Origin: Aporhodopirellula sallentina SM41 | GTDB taxonomy: Bacteria; Planctomycetota; Planctomycetia; Pirellulales; Pirellulaceae | Length of the DNA stretch: 36,507 nt | Direction of reading: 5' to 3' | Assembly (NCBI RefSeq): GCF_000346505.1 | Contig: NZ_ANOH01000008.1 | Span: forward strand, 1-36,507 | Translations under genes and position numbers: made by a program | Shown here: piece by piece, positions 7,999-17,396 of the stretch | Numbering within the stretch: the stretch's first letter is position 1 | Layout: every line of letters starts with the position of its first letter | Notes under the pieces: generated by a model | Seen by the model: only the letters and a program-made list of their open reading frames with translations | What the model was told of the DNA's origin: nothing | Databases searched by the model: none

Positions 7999-10242
7999 AT
8001 GCTCCAGCTCAACGGTTTTTCGATCGCGGCCTTGTTTGCAGTCATCGTTCCGGCCCTTTGCCCTGCCGGATTGACCGCGAGAACGTCTGCCGACTGGCCG
8101 ATCGTGGAGAACGCACCGGTATCGATCCAACCGGCGTCGATGCACGTTTCGCACGACGCCGGTCCGTCGTTGTCGGCCTATCCGCCTTTACCCGAGGGTG
8201 CCGTTCTCCTGAATTCGAGCGTTCACTACTTTGACTCGATCGATCGCGTTGCCGGGTTGCTCGATACGATCGACCGCGCCCGCGAAGCACTGGATCCGGA
8301 CCGACTGCCGAATCTCGAAAAGGCGGAAGCCGCCGTGATCGAGGCCATGGCGGGCATCGAATCTTACCTCGAACGATCCACCAATGACTCCAACCAATCG
8401 GCTTGGCTGAGCTATCTGACGCTCGAACCCTTGAGCGACGCGATCTCGAACGGGGACTCCGTATCGAAACGTGGACGCGCCGCGGTCGAACTTGAATCAC
8501 GCCTTCGCGGACTTCATGTCGGCTTGGAACTCGAGCCCATGGTCCGGCTTCGCAGAAACCTGCAAACCTACATCGCTGCGCTTCGCTACTCCGATCCGAA
8601 ACGCGGATTGCAATCGGTTGAGAAACAGCTCGATGCGATCGCAGAACTCTTTGTCGTTAAAGATGAAACGCCCAAACGGGCTCGCGACCGCGGTGGCGAT
8701 TCATCCGAGGAAGCCGCGTCGCCCGGGCTCACTCACCGCAGACTTGACGAGCTCTCGGCCGAAGAGATCGCCCGGCTCGAACGTTTGCTCAGCGGATTGT
8801 CGGATGCAAACCAAGCGCCCGCGGTGACCTCGCAGATCCGATCGTACTTCAGCAAACCCAACCTACGTGGCTGGGTCGACGGACGCACGATCACCGACGC
8901 ACTTTCTCGCCCGGTTAACAATCCCAACGACGTCAACGACTGCATCCTCGGTACCCGGCTGTTGGGCAGTGCCAGAATCGTCGGAAACGTGACAGCACAA
9001 TTGCTGCCCTCGGATGGTCATGTGCGTTTGATGGTGAGGATGGACGGGGCATTCTCATCGAACACGCGAGGTTTCCGAAAACCGATCACTCTGGATAGTA
9101 ACGCGAACGGGCAAGTCTACGCCGCGCGGCAATTCGCGATCACCGAACGAGGTATCGTTCTCGGTGCGACTGTTGGAACGGCCGACTTGTCATCGCGAGT
9201 CAAACGCATCAATCATCCGCTGAAGTTGGTCCGCAAAATTGCGATGCGAAAGGCGAACGAACAACGCCCACTCGCCGAAGCGATCTCGGAAAACAAACTA
9301 CGCGACCAAACCGTCCGCGAGTTCGATATGCAGACCGCAAAAGCAGCCGAACGCGAATTCCCGAGCATCGACGAAGCGATCAATCCGTGGTTCCGTCGAC
9401 TCGATTTGCCGGCCCTGACACGCACGATCGGTTCGACCACGAACGCCGTTTACTCGCGAGCCAACTTGCAACGCGACAGCGGATTGGCTGCCCTTGTCGA
9501 ACCGCCATCGCTGTCAGCGATTCGATCCGCGACCGGGCAGGGAATCCATCCGGGCAGTTATTTCAGTGCGGTCCAGGTGCACCAGAGCGTGCTCGACAAC
9601 ACGATCACCAACTTGCTGTCCGGCCAAACGATGTCTCCGGCCAAAATCAATGAACTCGTCGGTGCCCTCGGAATCGCGTTACCTAAACCGATCCCCGCGC
9701 CGCCGGAAGTCACCGCCGCGATTATCGAAACGAGCGTTGGCGTCGACCTCGATGTTGACGAACTCAGCCTCGACACCGTGGTGGATACGGTCGCGGAAGT
9801 CGCCGACAGCGAACCGGCCCCATCGGAAGAAGATTTTGAAGTCGACCTGCATTCGTTCCGGCCGGTGTTTGTCGAAGCCGACAATCAAACGTTACGGATC
9901 GGTTTGCGGGGCACTCGTTTCGCTCAAGGTGACCGCGAAATCAAACGAACGCTCGAGGTCGCGGCAACCTACCGTCCCGTGATCGGCGAAGACTCCACCA
10001 TGTGGTTGATCCGCGACGACGAAGTCGACCTGTCATTCCCGGGAACGCGTCGACTCACGATCAGCCAAACCGCGATCAAGACCAACATGGAAAAGAGCTT
10101 CAACGATCTCTTTCCCAACGAGCTGCTGCACCGCAACTTTACGTTGCCCGAGACGATCAAATTGCCGGCTCTCGCAGGTCGTGAGTTAAAAGTACACGCG
10201 ATCGATTTGACCGACGGTTGGATCTCGATCGCGGTACGGTAA
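7999..10242 (+). CDS. Large secreted protein of unknown function
   Basis: This 747-residue protein starts at ATG 7999. Residues 1-30 form a signal peptide (LNGFSIAALFAVIVPALCPA). Residues about 70-230 are helical and charged; a low-complexity stretch DRGGDSSEEAASPG follows, and then a long helix ELSAEEIARLERLLSGLSD. The central part (GSARIVGNVTAQLLPSDGHV onward) alternates strands, suggesting beta-sandwich modules, and the C-terminus is again strand-rich (ELKVHAIDLTDGWISIAVR). There are no catalytic motifs or Cys clusters that I can recognise. It is divergent from the FMN-protein pair (223-base gap) and convergent with the membrane-protein gene. Similar long secreted proteins are typical of Planctomycetes. 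Function is unknown. Confidence 0.75.
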   Translation: MLQLNGFSIAALFAVIVPALCPAGLTARTSADWPIVENAPVSIQPASMHVSHDAGPSLSAYPPLPEGAVLLNSSVHYFDSIDRVAGLLDTIDRAREALDPDRLPNLEKAEAAVIEAMAGIESYLERSTNDSNQSAWLSYLTLEPLSDAISNGDSVSKRGRAAVELESRLRGLHVGLELEPMVRLRRNLQTYIAALRYSDPKRGLQSVEKQLDAIAELFVVKDETPKRARDRGGDSSEEAASPGLTHRRLDELSAEEIARLERLLSGLSDANQAPAVTSQIRSYFSKPNLRGWVDGRTITDALSRPVNNPNDVNDCILGTRLLGSARIVGNVTAQLLPSDGHVRLMVRMDGAFSSNTRGFRKPITLDSNANGQVYAARQFAITERGIVLGATVGTADLSSRVKRINHPLKLVRKIAMRKANEQRPLAEAISENKLRDQTVREFDMQTAKAAEREFPSIDEAINPWFRRLDLPALTRTIGSTTNAVYSRANLQRDSGLAALVEPPSLSAIRSATGQGIHPGSYFSAVQVHQSVLDNTITNLLSGQTMSPAKINELVGALGIALPKPIPAPPEVTAAIIETSVGVDLDVDELSLDTVVDTVAEVADSEPAPSEEDFEVDLHSFRPVFVEADNQTLRIGLRGTRFAQGDREIKRTLEVAATYRPVIGEDSTMWLIRDDEVDLSFPGTRRLTISQTAIKTNMEKSFNDLFPNELLHRNFTLPETIKLPALAGRELKVHAIDLTDGWISIAVR

Positions 10243-10264
10243 CACGGCGTGAATCACTCAGTTC

Positions 10265-11203
10265 TCAAACGCCACTCGCGGCGGGTTCGACTTCGTCCTC
10301 GGCGGAAGGTGCCGTCTGAGTATCGTCCGACTCGGGTTTCGCGTTCGGCTCTGGTTTCGCGTTCGGCTCTGGGGCCGGTTCTCGCAAACGCAGCACGATC
10401 GAATCGTCGACCACCTCGATGCTTTCAAACTTCCTTAAGATCTCGGCGTTCTCTTGGTCGTTGTAAGCGTCCTTGGCGAGGTTTTCCTGCGAGAACTGAT
10501 CGAGGATCTGTTGAGGAATGCGTTCGCCCTTCACGCTCGCGTCGATCAAACGCACAACCAGGACGCCGTCGCTCATCGACACGTCGAACTCGCCATCGGC
10601 GTTGAAGAAACGGCCATCGCCACCGGGAATCATGTCGGTCGGGATGCTAACTTTCCCGAACACGCGGCCGTCGGCGATGTCCACAAAGACACGTCCTTTG
10701 AGTTCCGGCTTCGACGCAATCAACCCGTTGATCTCACTCGCACTGAGTTGCAACTCTTGCATCGGCGGCTCTTCGGTAGTGTCAGCCTCGGCATCCGAGG
10801 CGTCGTCTCCTTCCGAGTCGCCCGTGTCAACGCCCGCGCTACTGTCGGCACCCTGATCGCCACGGACCTGACTGGTGAATGATTCGATTCGCTGTTCGAG
10901 AGCGGTGAGTTCTTCGTCTTCCAACTCAACGACCGGCATCTCGGCGGGCTGCGTGTCGGTGTACTTGGCGACCTGTTTGGTTACGAAGAAGTACGTCCCG
11001 AACGCGATGCCGACCATCGCGAGCAACATGAACACGACCGCGCCGAGACATCCCCACACCCAACAACCGAGTCCTTTTTTGGCCGGCGGTTGGTTCGCGG
11101 CCTCGTGAGGAGCGTAGGGGTCGCCGGGGTTAGCCGGATCGCCTGCTCCGCCCGGTGACGTCCACGGGGCACGGTTGGGGTTGGAATCGATACCGTCACT
11201 CAT
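10265..11203 (-). CDS. Single-pass membrane protein with a lipid-binding-like (YpmS/DUF2140-like?) outer domain
   Basis: This 312-residue protein has a polar Pro/Gly/Asn-rich N-terminus (residues 1-43), a strong transmembrane helix at about 48-74 (CWVWGCLGAVVFMLLAMVGI), and an acidic linker (about 115-145). A folded domain then starts LQLSASEINGLIASKPELKG and contains GKVSIPTDMIPG and GVLVVRLIDASVKG. The S.xEINxLI helix followed by long strands reminds me of YpmS/DUF2140-type proteins; this is a weak similarity by eye. The C-terminus holds two exact PEPNAK repeats. It lies 24 bases downstream of an acyltransferase gene on the same strand, so they probably form an operon related to membrane lipids. 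Membrane topology is well supported; the domain assignment is tentative. Confidence 0.72.
   Translation of the reverse strand: MSDGIDSNPNRAPWTSPGGAGDPANPGDPYAPHEAANQPPAKKGLGCWVWGCLGAVVFMLLAMVGIAFGTYFFVTKQVAKYTDTQPAEMPVVELEDEELTALEQRIESFTSQVRGDQGADSSAGVDTGDSEGDDASDAEADTTEEPPMQELQLSASEINGLIASKPELKGRVFVDIADGRVFGKVSIPTDMIPGGDGRFFNADGEFDVSMSDGVLVVRLIDASVKGERIPQQILDQFSQENLAKDAYNDQENAEILRKFESIEVVDDSIVLRLREPAPEPNAKPEPNAKPESDDTQTAPSAEDEVEPAASGV
10336..10371. repeat. Tandem 18-base repeat inside a coding region
   Basis: Two perfect 18-base units (GTTTCGCGTTCGGCTCTG) lie at 10336-10353 and 10354-10371. They encode the PEPNAK-PEPNAK run near the C-terminus of the membrane protein at 10265-11203. Because the unit is a multiple of three, copy number can vary without a frameshift. 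Confidence 0.85.
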
Positions 11204-11227
11204 TCGAAGAATCCGTTTAGAGAGGAG

Positions 11228-11833
11228 TTATAGGTCTTTGAGTTGCAACACCGACTGCCGTGCCCGTCGCAGGAAGTCAGCTTTCGGTTCGCCCGCTTCC
11301 AAAAAGATGGGGGCTCCGATGGTGATACAGGACAACAGCGGTACCGGCAAAACTTCGCCTCGCGGCAAAATCCGGTTCAGGTTTTCCATGTAGACGGGAA
11401 CGAGTTCCAAGTCCGGACGTTTCTTGCCCAGGTAATACAGCCCGCTCTTGAAGTCGCTCATCTCTTCCCCAGCACTGCGGCCGCCTTCGGGAAAAACGAT
11501 CAACGAATAGATGTCGCCCATCTGCCGGATCATGCTATCGATCGGGCTTTTGTGAACGCGTATCTCTTTACGATCGATCAGCAACGCGTTGAAGCTCGCC
11601 GCAATATGCGGTTTGAACCATCCACCACTCCAGTAATCTTTCGCAGCGACGGGCCGCGTCAAGGCGCGGATCTCTTTTGGCAACGCCGACCACAACACCA
11701 CCGCGTCGAGGTGGCTGGTGTGATTGGCGAAGTAAATGCGTTGGCAGGTATCGGGTTGGCAATCGACCCACCGGACGGTGAATCCGCTAAAAAGCTTGGC
11801 GAGAAGGACGATCGCGTGGCTGGTCAAAGTCAT
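11228..11833 (-). CDS. PlsC-type acyltransferase (1-acyl-glycerol-3-phosphate acyltransferase family)
   Basis: This 201-residue protein has the family's two key motifs: the catalytic HX4D box in ANHTSHLDA (about residues 37-45) and the phosphate-binding FPEGGRS (about residues 114-120). PlsC-like enzymes transfer an acyl chain to the sn-2 position of lysophosphatidic acid, or to a related acceptor, at the inner membrane. A hydrophobic N-terminus (MTLTSHAIVLLAKLFSGF) can anchor it. It is slightly shorter than typical PlsC proteins (about 240). It is the first gene of a likely two-gene operon with the membrane protein downstream and is divergent from purB. The family is firm; the acceptor lipid is not known. 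Confidence 0.87.
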   Translation of the reverse strand: MTLTSHAIVLLAKLFSGFTVRWVDCQPDTCQRIYFANHTSHLDAVVLWSALPKEIRALTRPVAAKDYWSGGWFKPHIAASFNALLIDRKEIRVHKSPIDSMIRQMGDIYSLIVFPEGGRSAGEEMSDFKSGLYYLGKKRPDLELVPVYMENLNRILPRGEVLPVPLLSCITIGAPIFLEAGEPKADFLRRARQSVLQLKDL

Positions 11834-12086
11834 GCCGACGAGTTTACCCTGACGCCCCGCTTGCCAGTAGATCCCCCATCGGAACGTAAATTTCTCCGAC
11901 GGTTGTGCCCGTCATTCGTGCGGAGCCAACGAGCGACTATATTCTCCACCGACGTGCTGAAGATTCAGTCGTTTTCACCACGCGGTTGGCGTGATCGCTC
12001 GGCCGTGCGAGCGTTTCTGAAACCGTTTTGATTCATTTCCTGAACCGGGCAACCTCGTTTGCTCGCTCATTTTTTCGGAGATTTCC

Positions 12087-13526
12087 GTGTCGGCCTCAAT
12101 GCCCTCCGTTTTGCCTAACGTTCTCGCCTCTCGATACGCCAGCGACGCGATGGTCGCCATTTGGTCCCCCGAAGCGAAAGTAATCCAGGAACGAAAATTA
12201 TGGATCGCGGTGATGGAAGCACAGAACGACCTCGGCGTTTCGATCCCCGACGAGGTCATCGAGTCGTACCGGAAAGTCCTCGAGCGAGTCGATCTGAAAT
12301 CGATCGATGACCGCGAACGGGTGACCAAGCACGACGTGAAAGCTCGCATCGAAGAATTCAACGCGTTGGCCGGTCACGAACACGTTCACAAGGGAATGAC
12401 CAGCCGCGATTTAACCGAAAACGTGGAACAACTTCAAATTCGATCGGGGCTCGTTCTCGTCCGCGACCGCATCGTGACGTCGTTGTCGCTCGTCGCCGAA
12501 CGTGCCGCCGAGTTTGCCCAGTTGGCGATCGCCGGACGCAGCCACAACGTGCCCGCGCAGGTCACCACAGTTGGCAAACGGTTCGCCAACATTGCCGAGG
12601 AATTGCTCGTCGCTCACCAACGCATCGACGAGTTGATCGCCCGCTATCCGCTGCGTGGGATCAAAGGCCCCGTCGGCACACAGCAGGACATGCTCGACCT
12701 GTTCCAAAACGACGCTGGCAAACTCGATCAACTCGATCAACGCATCGCCGAACGTCTTGGCTTCCAATCGGTCTTCGACAGCGTCGGTCAGGTCTACGCC
12801 CGATCGTTGGACTTTGACGTGGTTTCGGCGCTGACCCAGCTTTCTTCCGGCCCCGCGAACTTTGCCCGCACGCTTCGCTTGATGGCGGGCGCCGAATTGG
12901 CGACCGAAGGTTTCCGTCCCGGACAGGTCGGATCGTCAGCGATGCCGCACAAGATGAACGCCCGCTCGGCTGAACGTATCGACGGGTTCTGTGTTTTGAT
13001 GCGAGGTTACCTGGCGATGGTCGGCGGCCTCATCGGCGACCAATGGAACGAGGGCGATGTCAGTTGCAGTGTCGTCCGCCGCGTTGCGATTCCCGATTCA
13101 TTCCTCTGCATCGACGGTCAACTCGAAACGTTCCTAACCGTCCTTGCGGACTACGGTGCCTACCCAGCGGTCATCGATCGTGAACTGCGCCGTTATCTGC
13201 CGTTTTTGGCAACGACCAAGATCTTGGTTGCCGCGGTCAAAGCAGGCGTGGGTCGCGAAACCGCACACGAAGCGATCAAGGAACACGCCGTCGCCGCCGC
13301 ACTGGCGATGCGAGACAGCGGTCGTGACGACAACGACCTGATTGAACGACTCGCCACCGATGAACGGATCCCGATGAACGACGAGCAACTGCATTCAGCG
13401 ATCGGGGCACCGATTGAATTCATCGGCAACGCGGCCCAACAGATCGAAAAGGTCAACGCCAAGATCGCCGACCTCGTCAACGCCAACCCCGAAGCCGCCG
13501 CCTACCGCCCAGGCAACATTCTGTAG
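12087..13526 (+). CDS. purB: Adenylosuccinate lyase
   Basis: This 479-residue enzyme of the fumarase/aspartase superfamily cleaves SAICAR and adenylosuccinate to release fumarate in purine synthesis. Evidence includes the N-terminal ASRYASDAMVAIWSPEAKVI, the substrate loop HVHKGMTSRDLTENVEQLQI, the GPVGTQQDML segment and the superfamily signature GSSAMPHKMN at about residues 282-291, whose serine is the catalytic base. The start is GTG 12087, supported by CGGAG ending 6 bases before it; ATG 12099 is the next choice. The length fits the larger eukaryote-like PurB class. The gene stands alone, with a repeat-filled gap after it. The call as PurB rather than argininosuccinate lyase rests on the signature loop and the N-terminus. 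Confidence 0.93.
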   Translation: MSASMPSVLPNVLASRYASDAMVAIWSPEAKVIQERKLWIAVMEAQNDLGVSIPDEVIESYRKVLERVDLKSIDDRERVTKHDVKARIEEFNALAGHEHVHKGMTSRDLTENVEQLQIRSGLVLVRDRIVTSLSLVAERAAEFAQLAIAGRSHNVPAQVTTVGKRFANIAEELLVAHQRIDELIARYPLRGIKGPVGTQQDMLDLFQNDAGKLDQLDQRIAERLGFQSVFDSVGQVYARSLDFDVVSALTQLSSGPANFARTLRLMAGAELATEGFRPGQVGSSAMPHKMNARSAERIDGFCVLMRGYLAMVGGLIGDQWNEGDVSCSVVRRVAIPDSFLCIDGQLETFLTVLADYGAYPAVIDRELRRYLPFLATTKILVAAVKAGVGRETAHEAIKEHAVAAALAMRDSGRDDNDLIERLATDERIPMNDEQLHSAIGAPIEFIGNAAQQIEKVNAKIADLVNANPEAAAYRPGNIL

Positions 13527-13545
13527 TCTGTCCCCTTATTCAGTG

Positions 13546-13583
13546 TGCCGAACGTCCGCAAGGCCTCGGGTAGAGACGCCAAC
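13546..13583 (+). repeat. 38-base dispersed repeat, copy 1
   Basis: This copy matches 13790-13827 at 33 of 38 positions, sharing the core AAGGCCTCGGGTAGA and the end ACGCCAAC. It begins 19 bases after the purB stop codon. It includes GTAG at 13570-13573, but on the 3' side of the stem rather than the 5' side. Confidence 0.75.
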
Positions 13584-13671
13584 TGCCTGCAGGTCCTCAA
13601 AAGCTTCCGCCCGGGCGAGCTCGACGGAAGGTGATTGCCCTCGACCTTGCAAAGACCGAGCAACGCCCCAC

Positions 13672-13696
13672 GTAGGTCCGCATCTCCGAGGCGGAC
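13672..13696 (+). repeat. GTAG-headed hairpin repeat
   Basis: GTAG (13672-13675) is followed by the stem GTCCGC (13676-13681) / GCGGAC (13691-13696) around a 9-base loop. It belongs to the repeat cluster that fills the 417-base gap between purB and the winged-helix gene. I see no gene in that gap. Confidence 0.65.
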
Positions 13697-13761
13697 ACCC
13701 CACGACCAATCTCGCGAGCCGATTCAAAGACATCGGATCGTTGAACGAACCAACGCCTGCA

Positions 13762-13786
13762 ATCGGTCTTGGAAAGACCGATCTAC
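13762..13786 (-). repeat. GTAG-headed hairpin repeat, reverse orientation
   Basis: On the minus strand GTAG (13786-13783) is followed by the perfect 9-base stem ATCGGTCTT / AAGACCGAT with a 3-base loop. A looser relative lies near 13641-13660 (CTCGACCTTGCAAAGACCGA). Confidence 0.7.
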
Positions 13787-13789
13787 GTG

Positions 13790-13827
13790 AGCCGAATGGC
13801 CGTAAGGCCTCGGGTAGACACGCCAAC
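13790..13827 (+). repeat. 38-base dispersed repeat, copy 2
   Basis: This is the second copy of the element at 13546-13583, with five substitutions in 38 positions. It contains the hairpin GGCCGTAAGGCC, extended by CCGA/TCGG with a small bulge. Confidence 0.75.
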
Positions 13828-13943
13828 CAAGCCCCCGACTCAACACGCCCAACCCCCGAGTGCTGACTCACTTCGGCTCACGGGTGGAATCTCGTTCCAT
13901 GTATCCGCTGGTTGCTCAGCGGACTCGTGGTGACGACGACGAG

Positions 13944-14288
13944 TTAGGCTGATTCGCCGTGGATTAGTTTCAACAGATCGCCGATCGTTCGGTGCGCCTC
14001 GATCGGATGACGAAGCTGTTTGCCGGTGAGAACTTCGTAGTGGTTCTTGCGGCCGACTTTCTCTCGGCGGATGAACCCGTCTTCCTCGAGGTCCTGAACG
14101 ATTCGCTGGACCGCGCGTTCGGTTATCCCGACTTGCGTCGCGACCTCGCGAAGCACGATGTCGGGATCGCCATGCAGCACGATCAGCACGTGCGCATGAT
14201 TGGTCAGAAACGTCCAACGATTCGCTTGAGGTTCCGTCTTGATCGACGCATCTTTCTCCTCCGCTGAAGACTCACTCACGACTGTCAT
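13944..14288 (-). CDS. Winged helix-turn-helix transcriptional regulator
   Basis: This 114-residue protein has an acidic N-terminal tail (residues 1-22) and then a compact winged helix. [20 protein letters not shown] leads into the HTH ([20 protein letters not shown]), and the wing is [17 protein letters not shown]. This order matches MarR/ArsR-like small DNA-binding proteins that recognise DNA through the recognition helix [16 protein letters not shown] ribosome-binding site lies about 4 bases before the ATG. No sensor domain or metal-binding Cys is visible. It lies downstream of the sigma-54 activator on the same strand but 474 bases away, so it is probably transcribed separately. The target genes are unknown. 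Confidence 0.82.
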   Translation of the reverse strand: MTVVSESSAEEKDASIKTEPQANRWTFLTNHAHVLIVLHGDPDIVLREVATQVGITERAVQRIVQDLEEDGFIRREKVGRKNHYEVLTGKQLRHPIEAHRTIGDLLKLIHGESA

Positions 14289-14762
14289 CTACTCCTACCT
14301 GTCTTTGCAACCACGCTGACTCTCCCAGCGTTCCTGAGTGATTGGCAATCGCCGAGCCCCGATCGGTTTTCGCCAGACGCGTTCACTCCACCATCGAATT
14401 CGTGAATCAAAGTTCACCGGGATAGCATAGCGACTCGAACAGACCAGCAGATTGCCGTTTCGCCAAAAATAGAGTTTTTGGAATTCGGCGTGACGATCTC
14501 GCCCAAACGCCAGGCAAGAACATTTCACTTTTGCTGCAAACCGCTGCCGGAATCCGACAGTTCGCCGCGATTTGCAGGGGCCGTGGTTGGCATGGGATAG
14601 CCGGTTGGAATGCCCGCCGACGAATTGGTTGATCGTGGTTTTCGGATGGGATCGAAGTCACGCTGTGTCCCACCAACCACCGCGTCACGTTACTCCCATC
14701 GACCGCGGCATCCACCAACCCGCAAATTGGGCCGAATAACAATCGAGGGCTCAATCGTCAAA
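14289..14762. other. Gap without a supported gene
   Basis: This 474-base gap holds the presumed promoter of the winged-helix gene. The minus strand carries two short open frames (near 14295-14528 and 14407-14754) that overlap in different frames and show no recognisable protein pattern; I do not call them. A small hairpin (CCAAAAA, 14463-14469; TTTTTGG, 14475-14481) is the only structure I see. Confidence 0.5.
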
Positions 14763-16982
14763 CTACTCATGTTTGCGTCGAGTCTTGATTTTCAGCTTTC
14801 GCATCTTCCCATACAGCGTCGTGGGCCTGAGGCCCAACGCGGCTGCGGCTCCGTCCCCGCCGTAGACCTTGCCATCGCAACGCGCCAACGCGTCGAGAAT
14901 CGCCTGGCGTTCAATCTCTGCCAGCGTCCGATGAGTGCCATTCGTTGCACCGGAGCTCAGCGAAACGGTTTCGTCGGTTGAGGGCGAATGACCGACCAAG
15001 TTTTCATTCACCGGAGACGCAACTCCGCCGGAGAGCCAGGACGCGTCGAGCGACAGCGTATCGCCGCGACTGATGATCATCGAACGCTCGACGATGTTTT
15101 CCAACTCGCGAACATTCCCTGGCCAATCGTACTGCATCAGAACTTCCATCCCGCGCCGGTCCACCCGGGTGATGCTCTTGTTCATGCGAGCCGAAAAACG
15201 GGCCACGAAGTGATTCAGTAGCGCGGGAATGTCTTCACGTCGTTCCCGGAGCGGTGGAATGACGATCGGGAAAACGTTCAAACGATAGTAAAGGTCCTCG
15301 CGAAAGCGGCCTTCTTCCGCCGCGGTTTTTAAATTCCGGTTACTCGCCGCGATCACTCGGGTATCGACATCGATCGGTTCGCTGCCCCCGACACGTTCGA
15401 TGACGCGTTCTTGCAAAACACGCAGCAGCATGACTTGTGTCTCCGCAGGCACTTCCGAAATCTCATCGAGAAAGATGCTCCCGTGGTGCGACAACTCGAA
15501 CCGACCACGCCGCCGTTCGGTGGCTCCGGTAAACGCGCCCGCCTCATGGCCAAACAATTCACTGGCGATCAACGACGGCGCGAGCGAGGCACAATTCACC
15601 TTCACCATTAAGTTGTCACGGCGGGCACTCCCGTCGTGAATCGCCCGGGCAACTAACTCCTTGCCTGTCCCCGTTTCGCCAAGAATCAAGACCGTCGAGT
15701 CGGTCAACGCGACCTGCTCCACCGCCACGCGGACCTGCCGCATCGCAGGCGAATCACCGATGATGTTTCCGAAGTCATGATCGGTGCGAATCTCGTCTCG
15801 CAGATAGACGTTCTGCTGTTCCAACTCCGTTCGCAAACGATCGATCTCGCTGTACGCCGATGCGTTGTCCAACGCGATCGACAACTGACTGCATAATTCG
15901 CGGAGCAGTTCGAGGTCCCAATGATCGGGTTGATGTTCGTGACGCGAAACGATGCCCAGAACTCCCACACTTTGATCGCGTGAAAGCAGCGGCAGATAAA
16001 CCTTCGACCGATACCCCACCTCAAACAACCGGCGATCTTCCGGGAACGCCTGCAACTCTTTCAACGACCGGACGACTTGCGGGACCCTGTGTTGCATCAC
16101 CCAATCGAACGCCGAGCCCGGCAACGTTTGGGTCGGGATGTCGGCCCACCGGTCGCGGTCGCCGTTGAATTCGAGTGCGAACCCGTGACGCGTTGTCTCT
16201 TCACCGGACACTAACAGCAGACTGACCCGGTCACATCCGAGCGTTTTGCGGATTTGCACCGCCGCGTGACGGAACACCTCGCGCATGTCGAGACTCGAGT
16301 TGACCACCTGCCCCATCTCGACGAGCAATCGATAGCGAGTCTCGGATCGCCGAAGTTGCTCGGTTTGCTTGTCGACTTCGTTGCGAAGGGTATCGAGAAA
16401 ATCGTCTTTGGCTGAGTTCGCCCGCGCCAACTCCTCGTTGGTCTGTTGCAACTGACCGATCAACCGTGATTTTTCGACACCGATCGCGATCGGGCTGGCG
16501 AGTCGACCGAGCAACTCAGCGTGCCGTTTCTTGTAGCGACCTTTCTCGCGGCTGGAAAAGAACAGCACACCGATCGCTTTCCCGTCGGCGAGTAAAGGCA
16601 GCGTCAGGCTGGACCGCATGCCTTCGCGGACGATCAGTTCCGTCGAGCTGGAGCCTGGTTTGTGACGCAGGTACTCCTCCAAATCCGAGATAATCCGCGG
16701 CTCGCCGGTTTCGAGCAGCGGGGCGAGCGTCGACCCTTCCAACCGCGCGGCGTACCCGATCTTGAGCATCAACTCCCCGTCGGACCGACAGGCAACCAAC
16801 CGCAACACGCGAGCCGGCTCCTCGAGCAACGCCACCGCGATTCGGTTGGACGGGACGAGATCGGCGAGATGATCGAACACCGACGCGAGCAGCTCATCGA
16901 GCCCGTGGCCCATGTTGAGCTGGCGGAGCATTCGCTCGACGAGCCGTTCGTAGCTGAGGGAATCGGAGGACAAGGCACGCAC
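14763..16982 (-). CDS. Sigma-54-dependent activator with two GAF domains (GAF-GAF-AAA+-Fis)
   Basis: This 739-residue bacterial enhancer-binding protein starts at GTG 16982, directly after an in-frame stop. GAF domain 1 spans about residues 20-170. A coiled-coil linker follows ([20 protein letters not shown]). GAF domain 2 spans about 210-370. Residues about 400-640 form the AAA+ domain, with Walker A GETGTGKE near 433, the sigma-54 contact loop GAFTGAT at 482-488, Walker [10 protein letters not shown] and the arginine-finger region [14 protein letters not shown] Fis-type HTH closes the protein ([20 protein letters not shown]). The layout resembles FhlA. It activates RNA polymerase holding RpoN; the GAF domains probably sense a small molecule, redox state or nitric oxide. 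It is divergent from fdxA-sufBCD with a 414-base shared control region. The family is firm; the signal and targets are unknown. Confidence 0.93.
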   Translation of the reverse strand: MRALSSDSLSYERLVERMLRQLNMGHGLDELLASVFDHLADLVPSNRIAVALLEEPARVLRLVACRSDGELMLKIGYAARLEGSTLAPLLETGEPRIISDLEEYLRHKPGSSSTELIVREGMRSSLTLPLLADGKAIGVLFFSSREKGRYKKRHAELLGRLASPIAIGVEKSRLIGQLQQTNEELARANSAKDDFLDTLRNEVDKQTEQLRRSETRYRLLVEMGQVVNSSLDMREVFRHAAVQIRKTLGCDRVSLLLVSGEETTRHGFALEFNGDRDRWADIPTQTLPGSAFDWVMQHRVPQVVRSLKELQAFPEDRRLFEVGYRSKVYLPLLSRDQSVGVLGIVSRHEHQPDHWDLELLRELCSQLSIALDNASAYSEIDRLRTELEQQNVYLRDEIRTDHDFGNIIGDSPAMRQVRVAVEQVALTDSTVLILGETGTGKELVARAIHDGSARRDNLMVKVNCASLAPSLIASELFGHEAGAFTGATERRRGRFELSHHGSIFLDEISEVPAETQVMLLRVLQERVIERVGGSEPIDVDTRVIAASNRNLKTAAEEGRFREDLYYRLNVFPIVIPPLRERREDIPALLNHFVARFSARMNKSITRVDRRGMEVLMQYDWPGNVRELENIVERSMIISRGDTLSLDASWLSGGVASPVNENLVGHSPSTDETVSLSSGATNGTHRTLAEIERQAILDALARCDGKVYGGDGAAAALGLRPTTLYGKMRKLKIKTRRKHE

Positions 16983-17058
16983 TCACACGAGAAGGGAGGC
17001 ATTCTAGGCGGACTACGGGGCCATCGCCCAAGACCACCGAACTATCCCAATATGATCA

Positions 17059-17169
17059 TGTGACCAAATATCGACAACCCTCATCTTTTTGCGTTTCACG
17101 TCAGACACAGCCAAAATCCATACAACCGGTGCAATACGCATCGCGGATGAACGACCATATTTGGTCACA
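17059..17169. promoter_or_regulatory. Perfect 13-base inverted repeat in the divergent control region
   Basis: TGTGACCAAATAT (17059-17071) and its exact reverse complement ATATTTGGTCACA (17157-17169) are separated by 85 bases. The identity extends loosely outward. The pair sits between the sigma-54 activator gene and fdxA, where enhancer or operator sites would be expected. Its role as a binding site is inference. Confidence 0.5.
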
Positions 17170-17256
17170 CGTGTTTTGCTCGCAAATCGCACCAATAAAC
17201 ACAAAGGCTTTACATGCAACAACTTGCAACGCACCGAGGGTTCCATTCGCGGCCAT

Positions 17257-17272
17257 TGGTACACCGTCTGCT
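17257..17272 (+). promoter_or_regulatory. Candidate sigma-54 promoter upstream of fdxA-suf
   Basis: TGGTACACCGTCTGCT keeps the invariant GG-N10-GC spacing of -24/-12 promoters and most of the TGGCAC/TTGCT consensus. It is about 125 bases before the fdxA start and about 90 bases after the second arm of the inverted repeat. A single match of this kind can occur by chance. Confidence 0.3.
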
Positions 17273-17396
17273 TTAATGTTCGGTGGTGACTCTCGTTTCG
17301 GCCGCGTTCGAATCGGTTCGCTCTGCCGCGAGAGTGTCCTCTTCTCGACACTTCTTCCCGTTACACGTCTCTGCATCCACCGGTTTCAATCAACAC

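Noticed and set aside
14295-14754. Two small overlapping minus-strand frames between the two regulator genes
   Set aside because: They overlap in different frames, lack ribosome-binding sites and show no protein-like pattern.
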